Assembly: GCA_934317215.1 (NCBI GenBank)
Contig: CAKREH010000001.1
Coordinates: 1 to 64,000 of the forward strand
Origin: an uncultured Roseburia sp.
Lineage (GTDB): Bacteria; Bacillota; Clostridia; Lachnospirales; Lachnospiraceae
DNA: 64,000 nt
Reading direction: 5' to 3'
The position numbers and the translations under genes are program-made. Of this stretch, positions 32,928-42,246 are shown one piece after another. The notes beneath the pieces were generated by a model, which saw only the letters and a list, made by a program, of their open reading frames with translations, was not told the origin of the DNA and ran no database searches. Each line of letters begins with the position of its first letter. The first letter of the stretch is position 1.

Positions 32928-34397
32928 ATGAAGCAAACCACTTTCAGCGATCTTGAACGAAATAACAAAACCTGTATGTATGCACATCTGATTGATTCAA
33001 GTATCATGACACTTTTCTGTATCCTGCAGGCGCTTTCCGGACTTCAAACCTGGGGATATATCATTATCTTCGCAGTTTTGGGTTTTGGACCGGTTATTGC
33101 AGAGTTTTTCTTTTGGAATAAGTCACATGAAACACCAGCGATCCGGCATCTTGTTGCCATCGGTTTCGCTGTTTTTTACAGTTTTGCAATCTTCACTGCA
33201 ACCAACGGTCTCGTATTTTTATTTGTTATCCCGATGATCTTAATCATCTCAGTTTATAATGATGCCAAATACACTCTCATAATCAATACCGGAACAGTCA
33301 TCGAAAGTCTCATCATTACAATCGTGGGGGCTCAGACCGGAAAGTTTGGCTACTCCGGACAGGACAATGCCGTGATCCAGGTTGTCATCATGATCATGGT
33401 CGGTATTTATTCTTATTTTACATCACAGACATTAAATATCAATATGGCACAGAAAATACAGCATGCAGAGGAATCACAGTCACAGTCCGAAAAACTGCTG
33501 GCAAACCTCTCTGAATTATCAGACCACGTCAATCAGAAGATCAACAGCATCCATCAGGAGCTTGATAAATTGAGCACTGCAGCTCAGACTACACAGCATG
33601 CAATGCAGGAAGTATCAAGCGGTGCCGCCGAAGCAACGAATGCCGTAATGGAACAGGGTTCCCAGACACAGGCAATTCAGGATAAGATTGTGATCGTCAA
33701 TGATGTAACACAGCAGATCGATGCAAACATGAAACACACTTTAGATATCGTGACAGAAGGCAGTAGTTCCATGCAGCTTCTCGCCAGCCAGGTAGATACC
33801 TCTGTCCAAAACAGCGTGGATGCCGCATCAAAGTTAGAAACTCTGAACCATTACATGGAAGAAATGCATTCTATCGTGGAACTGATCGGCGGTATCACTT
33901 CCCAGACCAGTCTGCTTGCATTAAACGCAAGTATTGAAGCTGCAAGAGCTGGAGATGCCGGGAAGGGATTTGCAGTGGTTGCATCAGAGATTACCGGAAT
34001 GGCTTCCCAGACAAAAGAAGCCACTGTAAAGATCACGGAACTGATCCAGAATGTAACCTCTGCTATCAATGAAGTTGTCACAGTCATCCAGCAAATGATC
34101 GATGGAATCAATCAGGAAAAAGAAAGTGCTAAAAACACGGCAAACAGTTTCTCCTCGATTCAGGAAAACACGCTCTCCATTCAGAGTGGTATCCAGAACC
34201 TGACCGTAAGTACCTCAGAGTTAAAAGATGCCAACCAGGTCATTTCTGATTCCGTCCAGACACTCTCCGCCATCTCAGAAGAGCTTACTGCTCATGCACA
34301 CGAAACATTAGAAGCCGAAAACAAAAATACAGATATCCTTGATACTATTGCCTCAAAGATGCAGGAACTTGTAATATTTACACAAAATCAGTTTTAA
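32928..34397 (+). CDS. Methyl-accepting chemotaxis protein with multi-span membrane sensor
   Basis: 489 aa. About six transmembrane segments span residues 20-175 with only short loops, so there is no large periplasmic domain; the sensor is inside the membrane. The cytoplasmic part is a receptor coiled coil with the tip LLALNASIEAARAGDAGKGF near 325-345. It resembles receptors for membrane-dissolved signals or energy state. AGAGGAG precedes ATG. It is convergent with the hydrogenase-like receptor gene and shares its terminator. Confidence 0.9.
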   Translation: MKQTTFSDLERNNKTCMYAHLIDSSIMTLFCILQALSGLQTWGYIIIFAVLGFGPVIAEFFFWNKSHETPAIRHLVAIGFAVFYSFAIFTATNGLVFLFVIPMILIISVYNDAKYTLIINTGTVIESLIITIVGAQTGKFGYSGQDNAVIQVVIMIMVGIYSYFTSQTLNINMAQKIQHAEESQSQSEKLLANLSELSDHVNQKINSIHQELDKLSTAAQTTQHAMQEVSSGAAEATNAVMEQGSQTQAIQDKIVIVNDVTQQIDANMKHTLDIVTEGSSSMQLLASQVDTSVQNSVDAASKLETLNHYMEEMHSIVELIGGITSQTSLLALNASIEAARAGDAGKGFAVVASEITGMASQTKEATVKITELIQNVTSAINEVVTVIQQMIDGINQEKESAKNTANSFSSIQENTLSIQSGIQNLTVSTSELKDANQVISDSVQTLSAISEELTAHAHETLEAENKNTDILDTIASKMQELVIFTQNQF

Positions 34398-34414
34398 ATC
34401 TATTTGATCAAAAA

Positions 34415-34452
34415 ACATCCGGCAGACCTTTTTTAGCTGCCGGATGTTTTTT
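34415..34452. terminator. Bidirectional terminator
   Basis: Perfect 11-bp stem ACATCCGGCAG / CTGCCGGATGT with an 11-nt loop and T-runs on both sides. Confidence 0.88.
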
Positions 34453-34524
34453 ATGTCATATCATATTGGCAGGAAACGTAATGTTACCTTTTTACTGCTT
34501 TTTATGCAAACCAATTCTATTTGC

Positions 34525-36453
34525 TTAAATATTTTCTACCGCATCACGCAGTTCATCTGCCATACTCTGTACACAGGATGTCTGTGACGAAATTTCCTCC
34601 GATGTTGCTGCAATCGTTGCCACCTTCTCATTCATTTCATTGATATTTTCAATCAGATCTTTGATAGAATCAATGCTTGCATTAATCTTAGGAATGATTT
34701 CTTCTGCTTTTGCATTGTTCTCTACAATCAGTTTTTTCGTCGAATCGGACAATTCACGTATCTCACTTGCAACTACTGCAAATCCACGTCCAGCCTCTCC
34801 AGCCCTTGCCGCCTCTATGGAAGCATTCAGGGAAAGAAGATTTGTCTGCCCTGCTATGGAAGAAATATCCTCATTGCTTGCTTTATAAATATTGATAAAA
34901 TCAGAGATCGTTGCCAATGAACTGTTTAACTCTTGACAGAAATTGGAGATCTCCTGAATATGCTGTGCAAGCGTGGTCGCCTCATTTGCCGAAGTTTCAT
35001 TCGCGTCACCCAGCTGATCAATATTTTCACTCAAAGATACAAACTGTTCTGTAATATCGGCAAGTTTCTGATTATGAATTTCTTGTTTCTGCTGTTCCTC
35101 TTCCATCAGATTCTGGATCTTTTCTTTTTCATTCTCCGCAACACTCTTGACATAATGTACACAGTTTTCCTTGACATTTACACCATTATAAATTGCCCTT
35201 GCCATATTGCGGCAGGAAGAATAACCACAGGACTCACAATTCATTTTCTGGCTGGCAGCATCCGTCTTATTCATGGAAGCAAAAATCTCCTGAATTTCAT
35301 GCTCCGCAGGCTCTTTAATCTCAACACTTTTGTCTGTATATTTGCGTACAAAATCATTGATATCTAAATCTTCAAATGCTTTCATCAGATTTACCAAACG
35401 ATCCTTCTCCGGTACGGATTCGTCCCATGGTGAACCATTCTTTGTCTTCTTGCCAAACAATCCTCTTTTTATGTCTATTCCTGCATTTGCCGTTTTGTTT
35501 CTCATATCGCTGAGTGTGAGCATCACATCATCCGTATTGCGCTCTAACTCAGTAGCTGTTCCATAGATACATCCCTTAGAGCAGTTTAAAATATCGACCA
35601 TAAACGGCTGTCTCTTATTCTTTTTGATACGTTCTAAATACTCATGCAGATAGCGATAGGCTTCCTTTTCGCCTTCTACCTGTCTTACCACCTGTTCTTT
35701 TCCAAGGAAATGTTCTACGTTTTCCCTTAAACCCCCCGGCATTGGATAAAGAGCACCCATGCCATATTCCAGTTCATCATTGTATTCCTTACTGCCCTGG
35801 TATTTATTTCCAATCGTTTCAAATAACTGCCTAAAAGTCACATTATAATTCACATAGCCATTGCAATTAGGATCCGTGATCTCCATTTTCTTTGCAATAC
35901 ATGGGCTGATAAAAGCCAGTTCATCATTACATTTTAAATATTTTCTGATATAGATTGCCATGCACATCATCGGACTGTGAATCGGCATCATCTTCGGTAA
36001 TAACTCCGGGATATACTTCTCTACATAATTAACAACTGCCGGACATGGCTGGGAAATACCACCAAAGAACTGATGTTCCGTAATATATTTTAAATACCCC
36101 CATGTCGTAATATCTGCACCAAAAGAGACACTGTAAATATGGTTTACACCTTTCTCCTTCAGATATCCGAGTACCTTTTTGTACTCACGCGGATAATTTG
36201 CCAAAAACGCTGGCGCTAAAATGACAGAAATCTTTTTTCCTGTTTCTAATGCTGTGAAAAATGCTTTTGTATCATCCCGATATTCTCTGGCATTGTGTTC
36301 ACAGGCGTCAAAACATGCCCCACATGCAATACATTTTTCAGAATCGACCGTAACCTTTCCTGCATCTGTTGCCACATTTGCAATCAGCACTGGACAATCT
36401 CGTACACATTTGTTGCATCCGGTACAATTATCGTTTGTGTAAATAAGTTCCAT
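34525..36453 (-). CDS. [FeFe]-hydrogenase-like domain fused to a chemoreceptor domain
   Basis: 642 aa. Two 4Fe-4S ferredoxin sets (C10xxC13xxC16xxxC20 and C41xxC44xxC47xxxC51) precede a hydrogenase large-subunit C-terminal domain. The H-cluster motifs appear as SQPCPAVV (L1, 134-140), SPCIAKKME (L2, 183-191) and LNCSKGC (L3, 289-295). A further FeS domain (CESCGYSSC 406-414 plus C431) is followed by coiled coils and a receptor tip SLNASIEAARAGEAGRGF near 541-558. No signal peptide or membrane helices. It has the features of a sensory hydrogenase of the HydS type. The L1 motif departs from the catalytic TSCCPxW form. AGG lies 8 nt before the ATG at 36453. Confidence 0.88.
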   Translation of the reverse strand: MELIYTNDNCTGCNKCVRDCPVLIANVATDAGKVTVDSEKCIACGACFDACEHNAREYRDDTKAFFTALETGKKISVILAPAFLANYPREYKKVLGYLKEKGVNHIYSVSFGADITTWGYLKYITEHQFFGGISQPCPAVVNYVEKYIPELLPKMMPIHSPMMCMAIYIRKYLKCNDELAFISPCIAKKMEITDPNCNGYVNYNVTFRQLFETIGNKYQGSKEYNDELEYGMGALYPMPGGLRENVEHFLGKEQVVRQVEGEKEAYRYLHEYLERIKKNKRQPFMVDILNCSKGCIYGTATELERNTDDVMLTLSDMRNKTANAGIDIKRGLFGKKTKNGSPWDESVPEKDRLVNLMKAFEDLDINDFVRKYTDKSVEIKEPAEHEIQEIFASMNKTDAASQKMNCESCGYSSCRNMARAIYNGVNVKENCVHYVKSVAENEKEKIQNLMEEEQQKQEIHNQKLADITEQFVSLSENIDQLGDANETSANEATTLAQHIQEISNFCQELNSSLATISDFINIYKASNEDISSIAGQTNLLSLNASIEAARAGEAGRGFAVVASEIRELSDSTKKLIVENNAKAEEIIPKINASIDSIKDLIENINEMNEKVATIAATSEEISSQTSCVQSMADELRDAVENI

Positions 36454-36559
36454 TTCGTTCACCTACTTTGTATAATTTTAACAAAAACATATTATGATTT
36501 GATAATATTTTATCATATAATACTATTATCTGCAATTTTTTATCATTATTTTATAAAAA

Positions 36560-36873
36560 GACTCGGGTGTCAAAAGGTGGCTCACAACTTAGTGGCTGTC
36601 AAATTGCACAAAGCTTGGACTCGTTTTGTGACTTGGGGAGAAAATTAGAAAATCCTAGTATGCCTGCCTATTCACAGTGATGTTCTGCCACGGATGGCAG
36701 AACAAGGCTTCACAAGCCATGGAAGGCTTGTTGAACGCCGTTCACGTCACTTCGAGAAATTCTAACTCAGGCATACTTAGTTTTTCTTATTTTCGGACAA
36801 CGGAACAAAACAGACACAGCTTTGTGCAATTTGACAGTCAAAAAATTGAAAAGCACCTTTTGACACTCGAATC
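36560..36873. mobile_element. MITE-like non-coding element
   Basis: 314 bp bounded by imperfect inverted repeats of about 70 bp; the outer ends are GA(C/T)TCG(G/A)GTGTCAAAAGGTG. The sequence CTGTCAAATTGCACAAAGCT lies near each end in opposite orientation. A 7-bp direct repeat ATAAAAA flanks it (36553-36559 and 36874-36880). The interior has more palindromes (GTTCTGCCA/TGGCAGAAC) and no credible gene. It lies between two minus-strand genes. It is presumably moved in trans by a full transposon not in this window. The remaining bases of the 36454-36948 gap hold only the Rnf terminator. Confidence 0.75.
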
Positions 36874-36887
36874 ATAAAAATAAAAAA

Positions 36888-36921
36888 AGAACAGACTGCT
36901 CATCAAAACAGTCTGCTCTTT
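36888..36921 (-). terminator. Terminator of the rnf operon
   Basis: 11-bp stem AGAGCAGACTG / CAGTCTGTTCT followed by a long T-run on the minus strand, about 30 bp past rnfB. Confidence 0.85.
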
Positions 36922-36948
36922 TTCTATTTTTTTTATATCTGAATCAGA

Positions 36949-37740
36949 TTACAGAATAATCTTCTTCGGACATTTCTGTGCACAGATACCGCATCCAACA
37001 CATTTTTCCTGATCGATGTAAGCTACATTATCAATGACATGTACAGCATCCTTCGGACAGTTCTTCTCACAGAGGTGACATCCGATACATCCAACGGAAC
37101 ATGCTTTCATCACATTCTTACCAACATCTTTCGAACTACACCGGATAATGTGTTTTGCAGAATAAGGAACCAGTTCGATTAAATGCTTCGGGCAGGCAGC
37201 AACACATTTACCGCAAGCCTTACATGCTTCTTTGTCAACCAGAGCGATACCATCTACAATATGAATCGCATCAAATGGACATGCTTTCACACAGGAACCA
37301 TATCCCAGGCATCCATAGTTACATGCTTTTGGTCCGCCGTTTGGAACAAATGCCATGGATGCACAGTCCTCATTACCGGTGTACTCATAATCTTTCTGTG
37401 TCTTGTCACAGGTTCCTGCACATTTTACGAAAGCAACCTTCTTCTCGCCCTCGCCAGCATCTACACCCATGATCGCACCGATCTTTGCTGCAACCGGAGC
37501 ACCGCCGACCGGACACTGATTAACTGGTGCTTCGCCTTTTGCGATTGCTGCTGCAAGTCCGGAACATCCGGCATAACCACAGCCACCGCAGTTATTTCCA
37601 GGAAGCTCACCTAAGATGGCAACTTCCTTCTCATCAACTTCTACCTTGAATTTTTCTCCGGAAATACCAAGGAAAAATCCAATTAAGATACCTACGCCGC
37701 CCACAACGAGGGCTGCAACTAATATTGCTGTAACGTTCAT
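36949..37740 (-). CDS. rnfB: Rnf complex subunit B
   Basis: 263 aa. An N-terminal membrane helix (about 5-27) is followed by a CGGCGYAGCSGLA 4Fe-4S domain. A string of ferredoxin-like Cys clusters (CLGYGSCVKACP, CKACGKCVAACP, CIGCHLCEKNCP, CVGCGICAQKCP) gives the long clostridial form. It accepts electrons from reduced ferredoxin. Last gene of the operon, just before the terminator. Confidence 0.96.
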   Translation of the reverse strand: MNVTAILVAALVVGGVGILIGFFLGISGEKFKVEVDEKEVAILGELPGNNCGGCGYAGCSGLAAAIAKGEAPVNQCPVGGAPVAAKIGAIMGVDAGEGEKKVAFVKCAGTCDKTQKDYEYTGNEDCASMAFVPNGGPKACNYGCLGYGSCVKACPFDAIHIVDGIALVDKEACKACGKCVAACPKHLIELVPYSAKHIIRCSSKDVGKNVMKACSVGCIGCHLCEKNCPKDAVHVIDNVAYIDQEKCVGCGICAQKCPKKIIL

Positions 37741-37753
37741 CTTATTTTTCCTC

Positions 37754-38350
37754 CTAAATCATTCCTGAGAATCCCATAAACGCAATAGACATCAGAGCTG
37801 CTGTGATCAGAACGATCGCAGTACCCTGAAATGGCTTTGGAATATCATTGTACTCAATTTTTTCACGCAGACCTGCCATCAATACGATCGCGATCAGGAA
37901 ACCAGCTGCTGTTGCAAAACCGTTTACAACGCTCTCTAAAATACCATATTCCTTTGTAACGTTTGTTAAAGCAACACCTAATACGGCACAGTTTGTTGTG
38001 ATAAGAGGAAGGTATACACCTAAACTCTGATACAATGCCGGCATTGATTTCTTTAAGAACATCTCAACAAACTGAACTAATGCTGCAATAACTAAAATGA
38101 ATACGATCGTCTGTAAATAAGTAAGATCGATTCCCTTGTTCATCAGATAGCTGTTTGCAAGAATAAATTTATAGATCAGTGCTGTTACAAACGATGAGAT
38201 CGTGATAACGAACACTACTGCGCCACCCATTCCGGCTGCTGTCTCTGTTTTCTTGGAAACTCCTAAGAACGGACAGATACCGAGAAACTGACTTAATACA
38301 ACGTTATTTACAATCGCAGAACCGATTGCAATTAAAAGTAATTCTTTCAT
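37754..38350 (-). CDS. rnfA: Rnf complex subunit A
   Basis: 198 aa, almost entirely six transmembrane helices. Integral membrane part of the ion-translocating ferredoxin:NAD+ oxidoreductase; paralogous to RnfE. The N-terminus (NNVVLSQFLGICPFLGVSKK) holds the conserved Cys-containing segment typical of RnfA/NqrE. Confidence 0.96.
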   Translation of the reverse strand: MKELLLIAIGSAIVNNVVLSQFLGICPFLGVSKKTETAAGMGGAVVFVITISSFVTALIYKFILANSYLMNKGIDLTYLQTIVFILVIAALVQFVEMFLKKSMPALYQSLGVYLPLITTNCAVLGVALTNVTKEYGILESVVNGFATAAGFLIAIVLMAGLREKIEYNDIPKPFQGTAIVLITAALMSIAFMGFSGMI

Positions 38351-38364
38351 CTGTACCTATCCTC

Positions 38365-39069
38365 CTACTCTGTTTTTGCAGCTGCCTTGCCACTGCAGTG
38401 TGAAGCCTGGCTGCAGCCGGAGCAGTCTCCGCTTAAGCATCCTGCAGGCTCTGCTAACGGTTTGCCTTTGGCTTCCATCTTTGCTCTTACGATATTCATA
38501 ACAGCAACCAGACAGGACAATACTAAGAAGGCACCCGGAGCCATAACAAAAATTGTGATCGGTGTAAACCAGCTTAAAGATAATACCTGAAATCCAAAGA
38601 TCTGTCCAGCTCCTAAAAGCTCACGGATCAGACCGATGCAGGTAAGACCGAATGTAAATCCAAGTCCCATACCGATACCGTCAAACATGGACGGGATGAC
38701 CGGGTTCTTAGAAGCATAGCTCTCTGCACGTCCAAGGATGATACAGTTTACTACAATCAGAGGAATATACACACCTAAAGACTCAGAAAGACCTGGTGTA
38801 TATGCCTGCATGATAAACTGAACCATGGTAACAAGTGATGCAACGATAACGATGAATGCCGGCATACGGACACCATCCGGAATCACTTTACGGAATGCTG
38901 AAATCAGCATATTTGATAAAATAAGTACCACTGTTGTGGAAAGTCCCATACCAAGTCCATTGATCGCTGAGGAAGTAACCGCCAATGTCGGACACATACC
39001 AAGCATCAGAACAAAGGTAGGGTTTTCTTTGATAATACCGTTATATAAACGTTCTACATTCTTGTTCAT
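38365..39069 (-). CDS. rnfE: Rnf complex subunit E
   Basis: 234 aa, six transmembrane segments; the N-terminus NPTFVLMLGMCPTLAVT is typical. The C-terminal tail is Cys-rich (CLSGDCSGCSQASHCSG), an added metal or FeS-like stretch not found in all RnfE. Its ATG overlaps the rnfG stop by 1 nt. Confidence 0.95.
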   Translation of the reverse strand: MNKNVERLYNGIIKENPTFVLMLGMCPTLAVTSSAINGLGMGLSTTVVLILSNMLISAFRKVIPDGVRMPAFIVIVASLVTMVQFIMQAYTPGLSESLGVYIPLIVVNCIILGRAESYASKNPVIPSMFDGIGMGLGFTFGLTCIGLIRELLGAGQIFGFQVLSLSWFTPITIFVMAPGAFLVLSCLVAVMNIVRAKMEAKGKPLAEPAGCLSGDCSGCSQASHCSGKAAAKTE

Positions 39070-39680
39070 TAATTTGTACCTCCCGCTAAAACATTCTGGA
39101 AGTATGTCAGGCAGGCATTTACACCGTTAGCCATCGCTTTTGATGTAATGGTAGAACCTGAAATTGCTTCGATCTCGTTGTCGGCTGACGGAGCTGACTT
39201 AACAACGGTAAAGGAATCTACTTTCTTGTTCTCAAACTGACCGTAAAACTCCTCTTCCTGCGCCTTCATACCAAGACCAGGTGTCTCGGAGATCGATGTG
39301 ATGGAATAACCATTTACAGTTCCATCATTCTGGATACCTACGGAAAATGTGATAGATCCCTGGCTTCCGTCTTTTGCGGTTACTGTAAATACATAACCAA
39401 GCGTGTTCTCAGATGCATCCTGTGCTGCAACGACTGTCTCGATCGTATCGGAATATCCATTTTCATCCAGCAGCGCCTGTGCTGCATCTGCATCAAAGTC
39501 TGCATAATCATTGAAATGATCTGCATCTGTAAATACCTGTTTGTAGGCATTCTGTGTCTTTTCTTCATTTACCTTGTCAATCGAAGGTTTTGTAACACCG
39601 TACACAACTCCAAGTAAAAGTCCAAGTACGATTGTAAAAGCAAATAAAACTAATGCGTCATGAACGATCTTCTTATTCAT
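39069..39680 (-). CDS. rnfG: Rnf complex subunit G
   Basis: 203 aa. An N-terminal membrane anchor (about 9-29) and an FMN-binding domain with SGSTITSKAM near 178-187, where FMN is joined covalently to the Thr. It starts 1 bp after the rnfD stop and overlaps rnfE, showing tight translational coupling. Confidence 0.96.
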   Translation of the reverse strand: MNKKIVHDALVLFAFTIVLGLLLGVVYGVTKPSIDKVNEEKTQNAYKQVFTDADHFNDYADFDADAAQALLDENGYSDTIETVVAAQDASENTLGYVFTVTAKDGSQGSITFSVGIQNDGTVNGYSITSISETPGLGMKAQEEEFYGQFENKKVDSFTVVKSAPSADNEIEAISGSTITSKAMANGVNACLTYFQNVLAGGTN

Positions 39681-39681
39681 C

Positions 39682-40632
39682 TTATTTGCCTCCTTCCTGC
39701 TTTTTGGCTTCTTTCACCATACCAAATGCTCTCGGAACCGTGTATTTCTCAATCATCGGAACTAAAATGTTGCTTAAGATGATTGCGAAGGAAACGCCCT
39801 CAGCGTTTGCACCAAAGCAGCGGAACAGTCCGGTAAAGATACCACAACAGATACCAAATATAATCTGTCCCATCGGTGTGATCGGTGAAGTGACATAATC
39901 AGTAGCCATAAAGAAAGCACCAAGCATCAGACCACCACCGCAAAGCTGTGCCGTAATATAAGTCCAGTCAGCACCATGTCCGCTGAAAAGAAGCATGAAA
40001 ACAATAAATGTGATAATATAGCTTGCCGGGATTCTAAGATCGATAACACCCATTAAAATCAGGAAAATGGCTCCGATCAGAATCGCGATCGCGGAAGTCT
40101 CACCGATTGTTCCGGCTGTACGTCCGATCAGCATATCCATCGTATTGACCGGATCACCATTTCTCATTGCTGCAAGCGGCGTTGCTCCGGTATAGGAATC
40201 GATCGTAAAGTTCGTCATGTTAGCCGCAAATGCAATCAGAAGGAAACATCTTGCACCCAGCGCAGGGTTCATGAAGTTCTGTCCTAATCCGCCGAACATA
40301 CATTTTACAACCACGACTGCAAATACACCGCCGAGTACTGCTTCCCACCATGGGAGTGCAGCCGGAAGGTTTAATGCTAAAAGCAGACCGGTTACAACAG
40401 CACTTAAATCATTGATCGTCTGTTTTTTATGTACGATCTTATTGAAGATCCACTCTGATGCAACACAGGATGCGATTGTTACTAAAATTAAAATCAGTGC
40501 TCTGTATCCAAAGTTATAAATACCAAATAAGGTTGTCGGAAGCAATGCAATAATTACATAAAGCATGATTCTTTCCGTCGTATCTTTAGAACGCACATGT
40601 GGTGATGATGAAACATGATATAAATCACTCAC
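39682..40632 (-). CDS. rnfD: Rnf complex subunit D
   Basis: 316 aa, multiple transmembrane helices. The SYTGATPLAAMR segment is the covalent FMN attachment site of NqrB/RnfD proteins. Second gene of the operon. Confidence 0.96.
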   Translation of the reverse strand: MSDLYHVSSSPHVRSKDTTERIMLYVIIALLPTTLFGIYNFGYRALILILVTIASCVASEWIFNKIVHKKQTINDLSAVVTGLLLALNLPAALPWWEAVLGGVFAVVVVKCMFGGLGQNFMNPALGARCFLLIAFAANMTNFTIDSYTGATPLAAMRNGDPVNTMDMLIGRTAGTIGETSAIAILIGAIFLILMGVIDLRIPASYIITFIVFMLLFSGHGADWTYITAQLCGGGLMLGAFFMATDYVTSPITPMGQIIFGICCGIFTGLFRCFGANAEGVSFAIILSNILVPMIEKYTVPRAFGMVKEAKKQEGGK

Positions 40633-40682
40633 AGGAATCCACCTCTTTCTTCAGTTTTAAAAATTTATTTTTCATATTTCCA

Positions 40683-42008
40683 TTATTTTTTGCGTTTTGC
40701 TGCAAGAACCTGTTTTTTCATGGTCTTGATAGACTGTGCAAGCTGTCGCTTAGCCGGGCATGCAAAACTGCAGCTTCCGCACTCGACACACTCTAAGCCA
40801 TGCCATTTTTCAAATTCTTCGGAAAGTCCCTTATCTGAGAACTTCGCAAGTCTCGACGGGATCAACTGCTCCGGACATGCTTCTACACAGCGTCCACAGT
40901 TGATACATGCTGTCTGTAACTTTTCTGCAGCAGCAACCTCATCCTGTGACATACATAACAGGGAGGATGATGTCTTTGTGGTCGGAACGTCCAATCCGAA
41001 CATTGCAAATCCCATCATCGGACCACCGGAAATAATCTTCTCAGGCTGAACTTTAAACCCGCCTGCCGCATCGACAAGTTCCTGATAACTCGTACCAATG
41101 TTGTATAAGAAGTTGCCTGGATGTTCTACCGCATCACCAGTAATCGTAGAAATACGGTTTGTTACCGGTTTGCCAAGTTTGACTGCATTGTAGATTGCAA
41201 TGATCGTCTCAACGTTGTCAACGATACATCCTGCATCTGCCGGAAGCATTTTGGAATTAATGGAACGTCCTGTCACAGCATAAATCAGCTGACGCTCACC
41301 ACCCTGCGGATACTTTGTCTCTAACGGACAAACCTCGATACGCGGTTCATCTTTTACAAGCTCCTGCAATTTTTCGATACAGTCCGGTTTGTTATTCTCA
41401 ATACCGAATACACCCTTTGCCTTGTCAAAAATCTGAAGAATGATCTTCATACCACCGATCAGCTCTTCCGGATTTTCTAACATTCTCCGGTAATCTGCGG
41501 TCAGATATGGCTCACACTCTGCACAGTTTGCAATGATATACTCAATTTTTTCCGGTTCTTTCGGCGATAACTTCACATGAGTCGGGAAACCCGCACCTCC
41601 CATGCCGACAACACCGGCTTCTTTTACTTTACCAATGATCTCTTCTTTTGATAAAGCTGTCACATCTTCACATGGCGTATAAGAAACCTCTTCGAACGCT
41701 CCGTCGTTTTCAATCACGATGGAATTGACCATATCGCCAACTGCTACACGACGCGGTTCAATAGCTTTTACAGTACCGGAAGCAGATGCATAAATTGGAG
41801 ATGATACAAAACCGCCCGCTTCTGCGATTTTCTGTCCCTTTAATACTCTGTCGCCTTTCGCCACTATCGGACTTGCAGGTGCTCCGATATGCTGTGATAA
41901 CGGATACACCAGGTCGCCCTTGGGTAAAACTTCCACAATCGGCGCATCCTTTGCTAATTCCTTGCCTTCGTAAGGATGGACGCCACCTTTAAATGTCTTT
42001 AAACCCAT
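40683..42008 (-). CDS. rnfC: Rnf complex subunit C
   Basis: 441 aa. The N-terminal Rnf-C barrel-like domain (HPYEGKE; FVSSPIYASASGTVKAI) is followed by the NADH/FMN-binding segment (GMGGAGFPTHVK, ANCAECEPYLTADYR) and two 4Fe-4S motifs (CINCGRCVEACP and CVECGSCSFACP). It transfers electrons to NAD+. First gene of the operon. A candidate -10 TATAAT lies at 42079-42084 upstream, with no good -35. Confidence 0.96.
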   Translation of the reverse strand: MGLKTFKGGVHPYEGKELAKDAPIVEVLPKGDLVYPLSQHIGAPASPIVAKGDRVLKGQKIAEAGGFVSSPIYASASGTVKAIEPRRVAVGDMVNSIVIENDGAFEEVSYTPCEDVTALSKEEIIGKVKEAGVVGMGGAGFPTHVKLSPKEPEKIEYIIANCAECEPYLTADYRRMLENPEELIGGMKIILQIFDKAKGVFGIENNKPDCIEKLQELVKDEPRIEVCPLETKYPQGGERQLIYAVTGRSINSKMLPADAGCIVDNVETIIAIYNAVKLGKPVTNRISTITGDAVEHPGNFLYNIGTSYQELVDAAGGFKVQPEKIISGGPMMGFAMFGLDVPTTKTSSSLLCMSQDEVAAAEKLQTACINCGRCVEACPEQLIPSRLAKFSDKGLSEEFEKWHGLECVECGSCSFACPAKRQLAQSIKTMKKQVLAAKRKK

Positions 42009-42078
42009 TTTTCGTGCCCCACTTTCTCTTAATTGTATTCTATTCTACGATATTTTTCATAGAACATTTATCTTATTG

Positions 42079-42084
42079 ATTATA
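42079..42084 (-). promoter_or_regulatory. Candidate -10 of the rnf operon
   Basis: TATAAT on the minus strand 70 bp before rnfC. No convincing -35 at 17 bp. Confidence 0.35.
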
Positions 42085-42246
42085 CCACAAAATGATACAT
42101 ATTCCATCCGTTCCTTGTATTTTTTTTAGAACCTTTTGACAAAATTTTCACAATAATTGAGATAATTCCATCAATTAATGGCATTTTCTTTTTCTTTTTA
42201 TATGTGATAAAATAGTTTATTATGAAGGAAATCAGGGAGGATTTAT

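Noticed and set aside
33851..34111. Minus-strand 86-aa frame inside the chemoreceptor gene
   Set aside because: Shadow of the receptor coiled-coil region; no ribosome site.
42100..42170. TTGACA near 42135 as a promoter for the YprB-like gene
   Set aside because: The best -10 candidates are at 19 bp or more; no convincing spacing, so no promoter was called.
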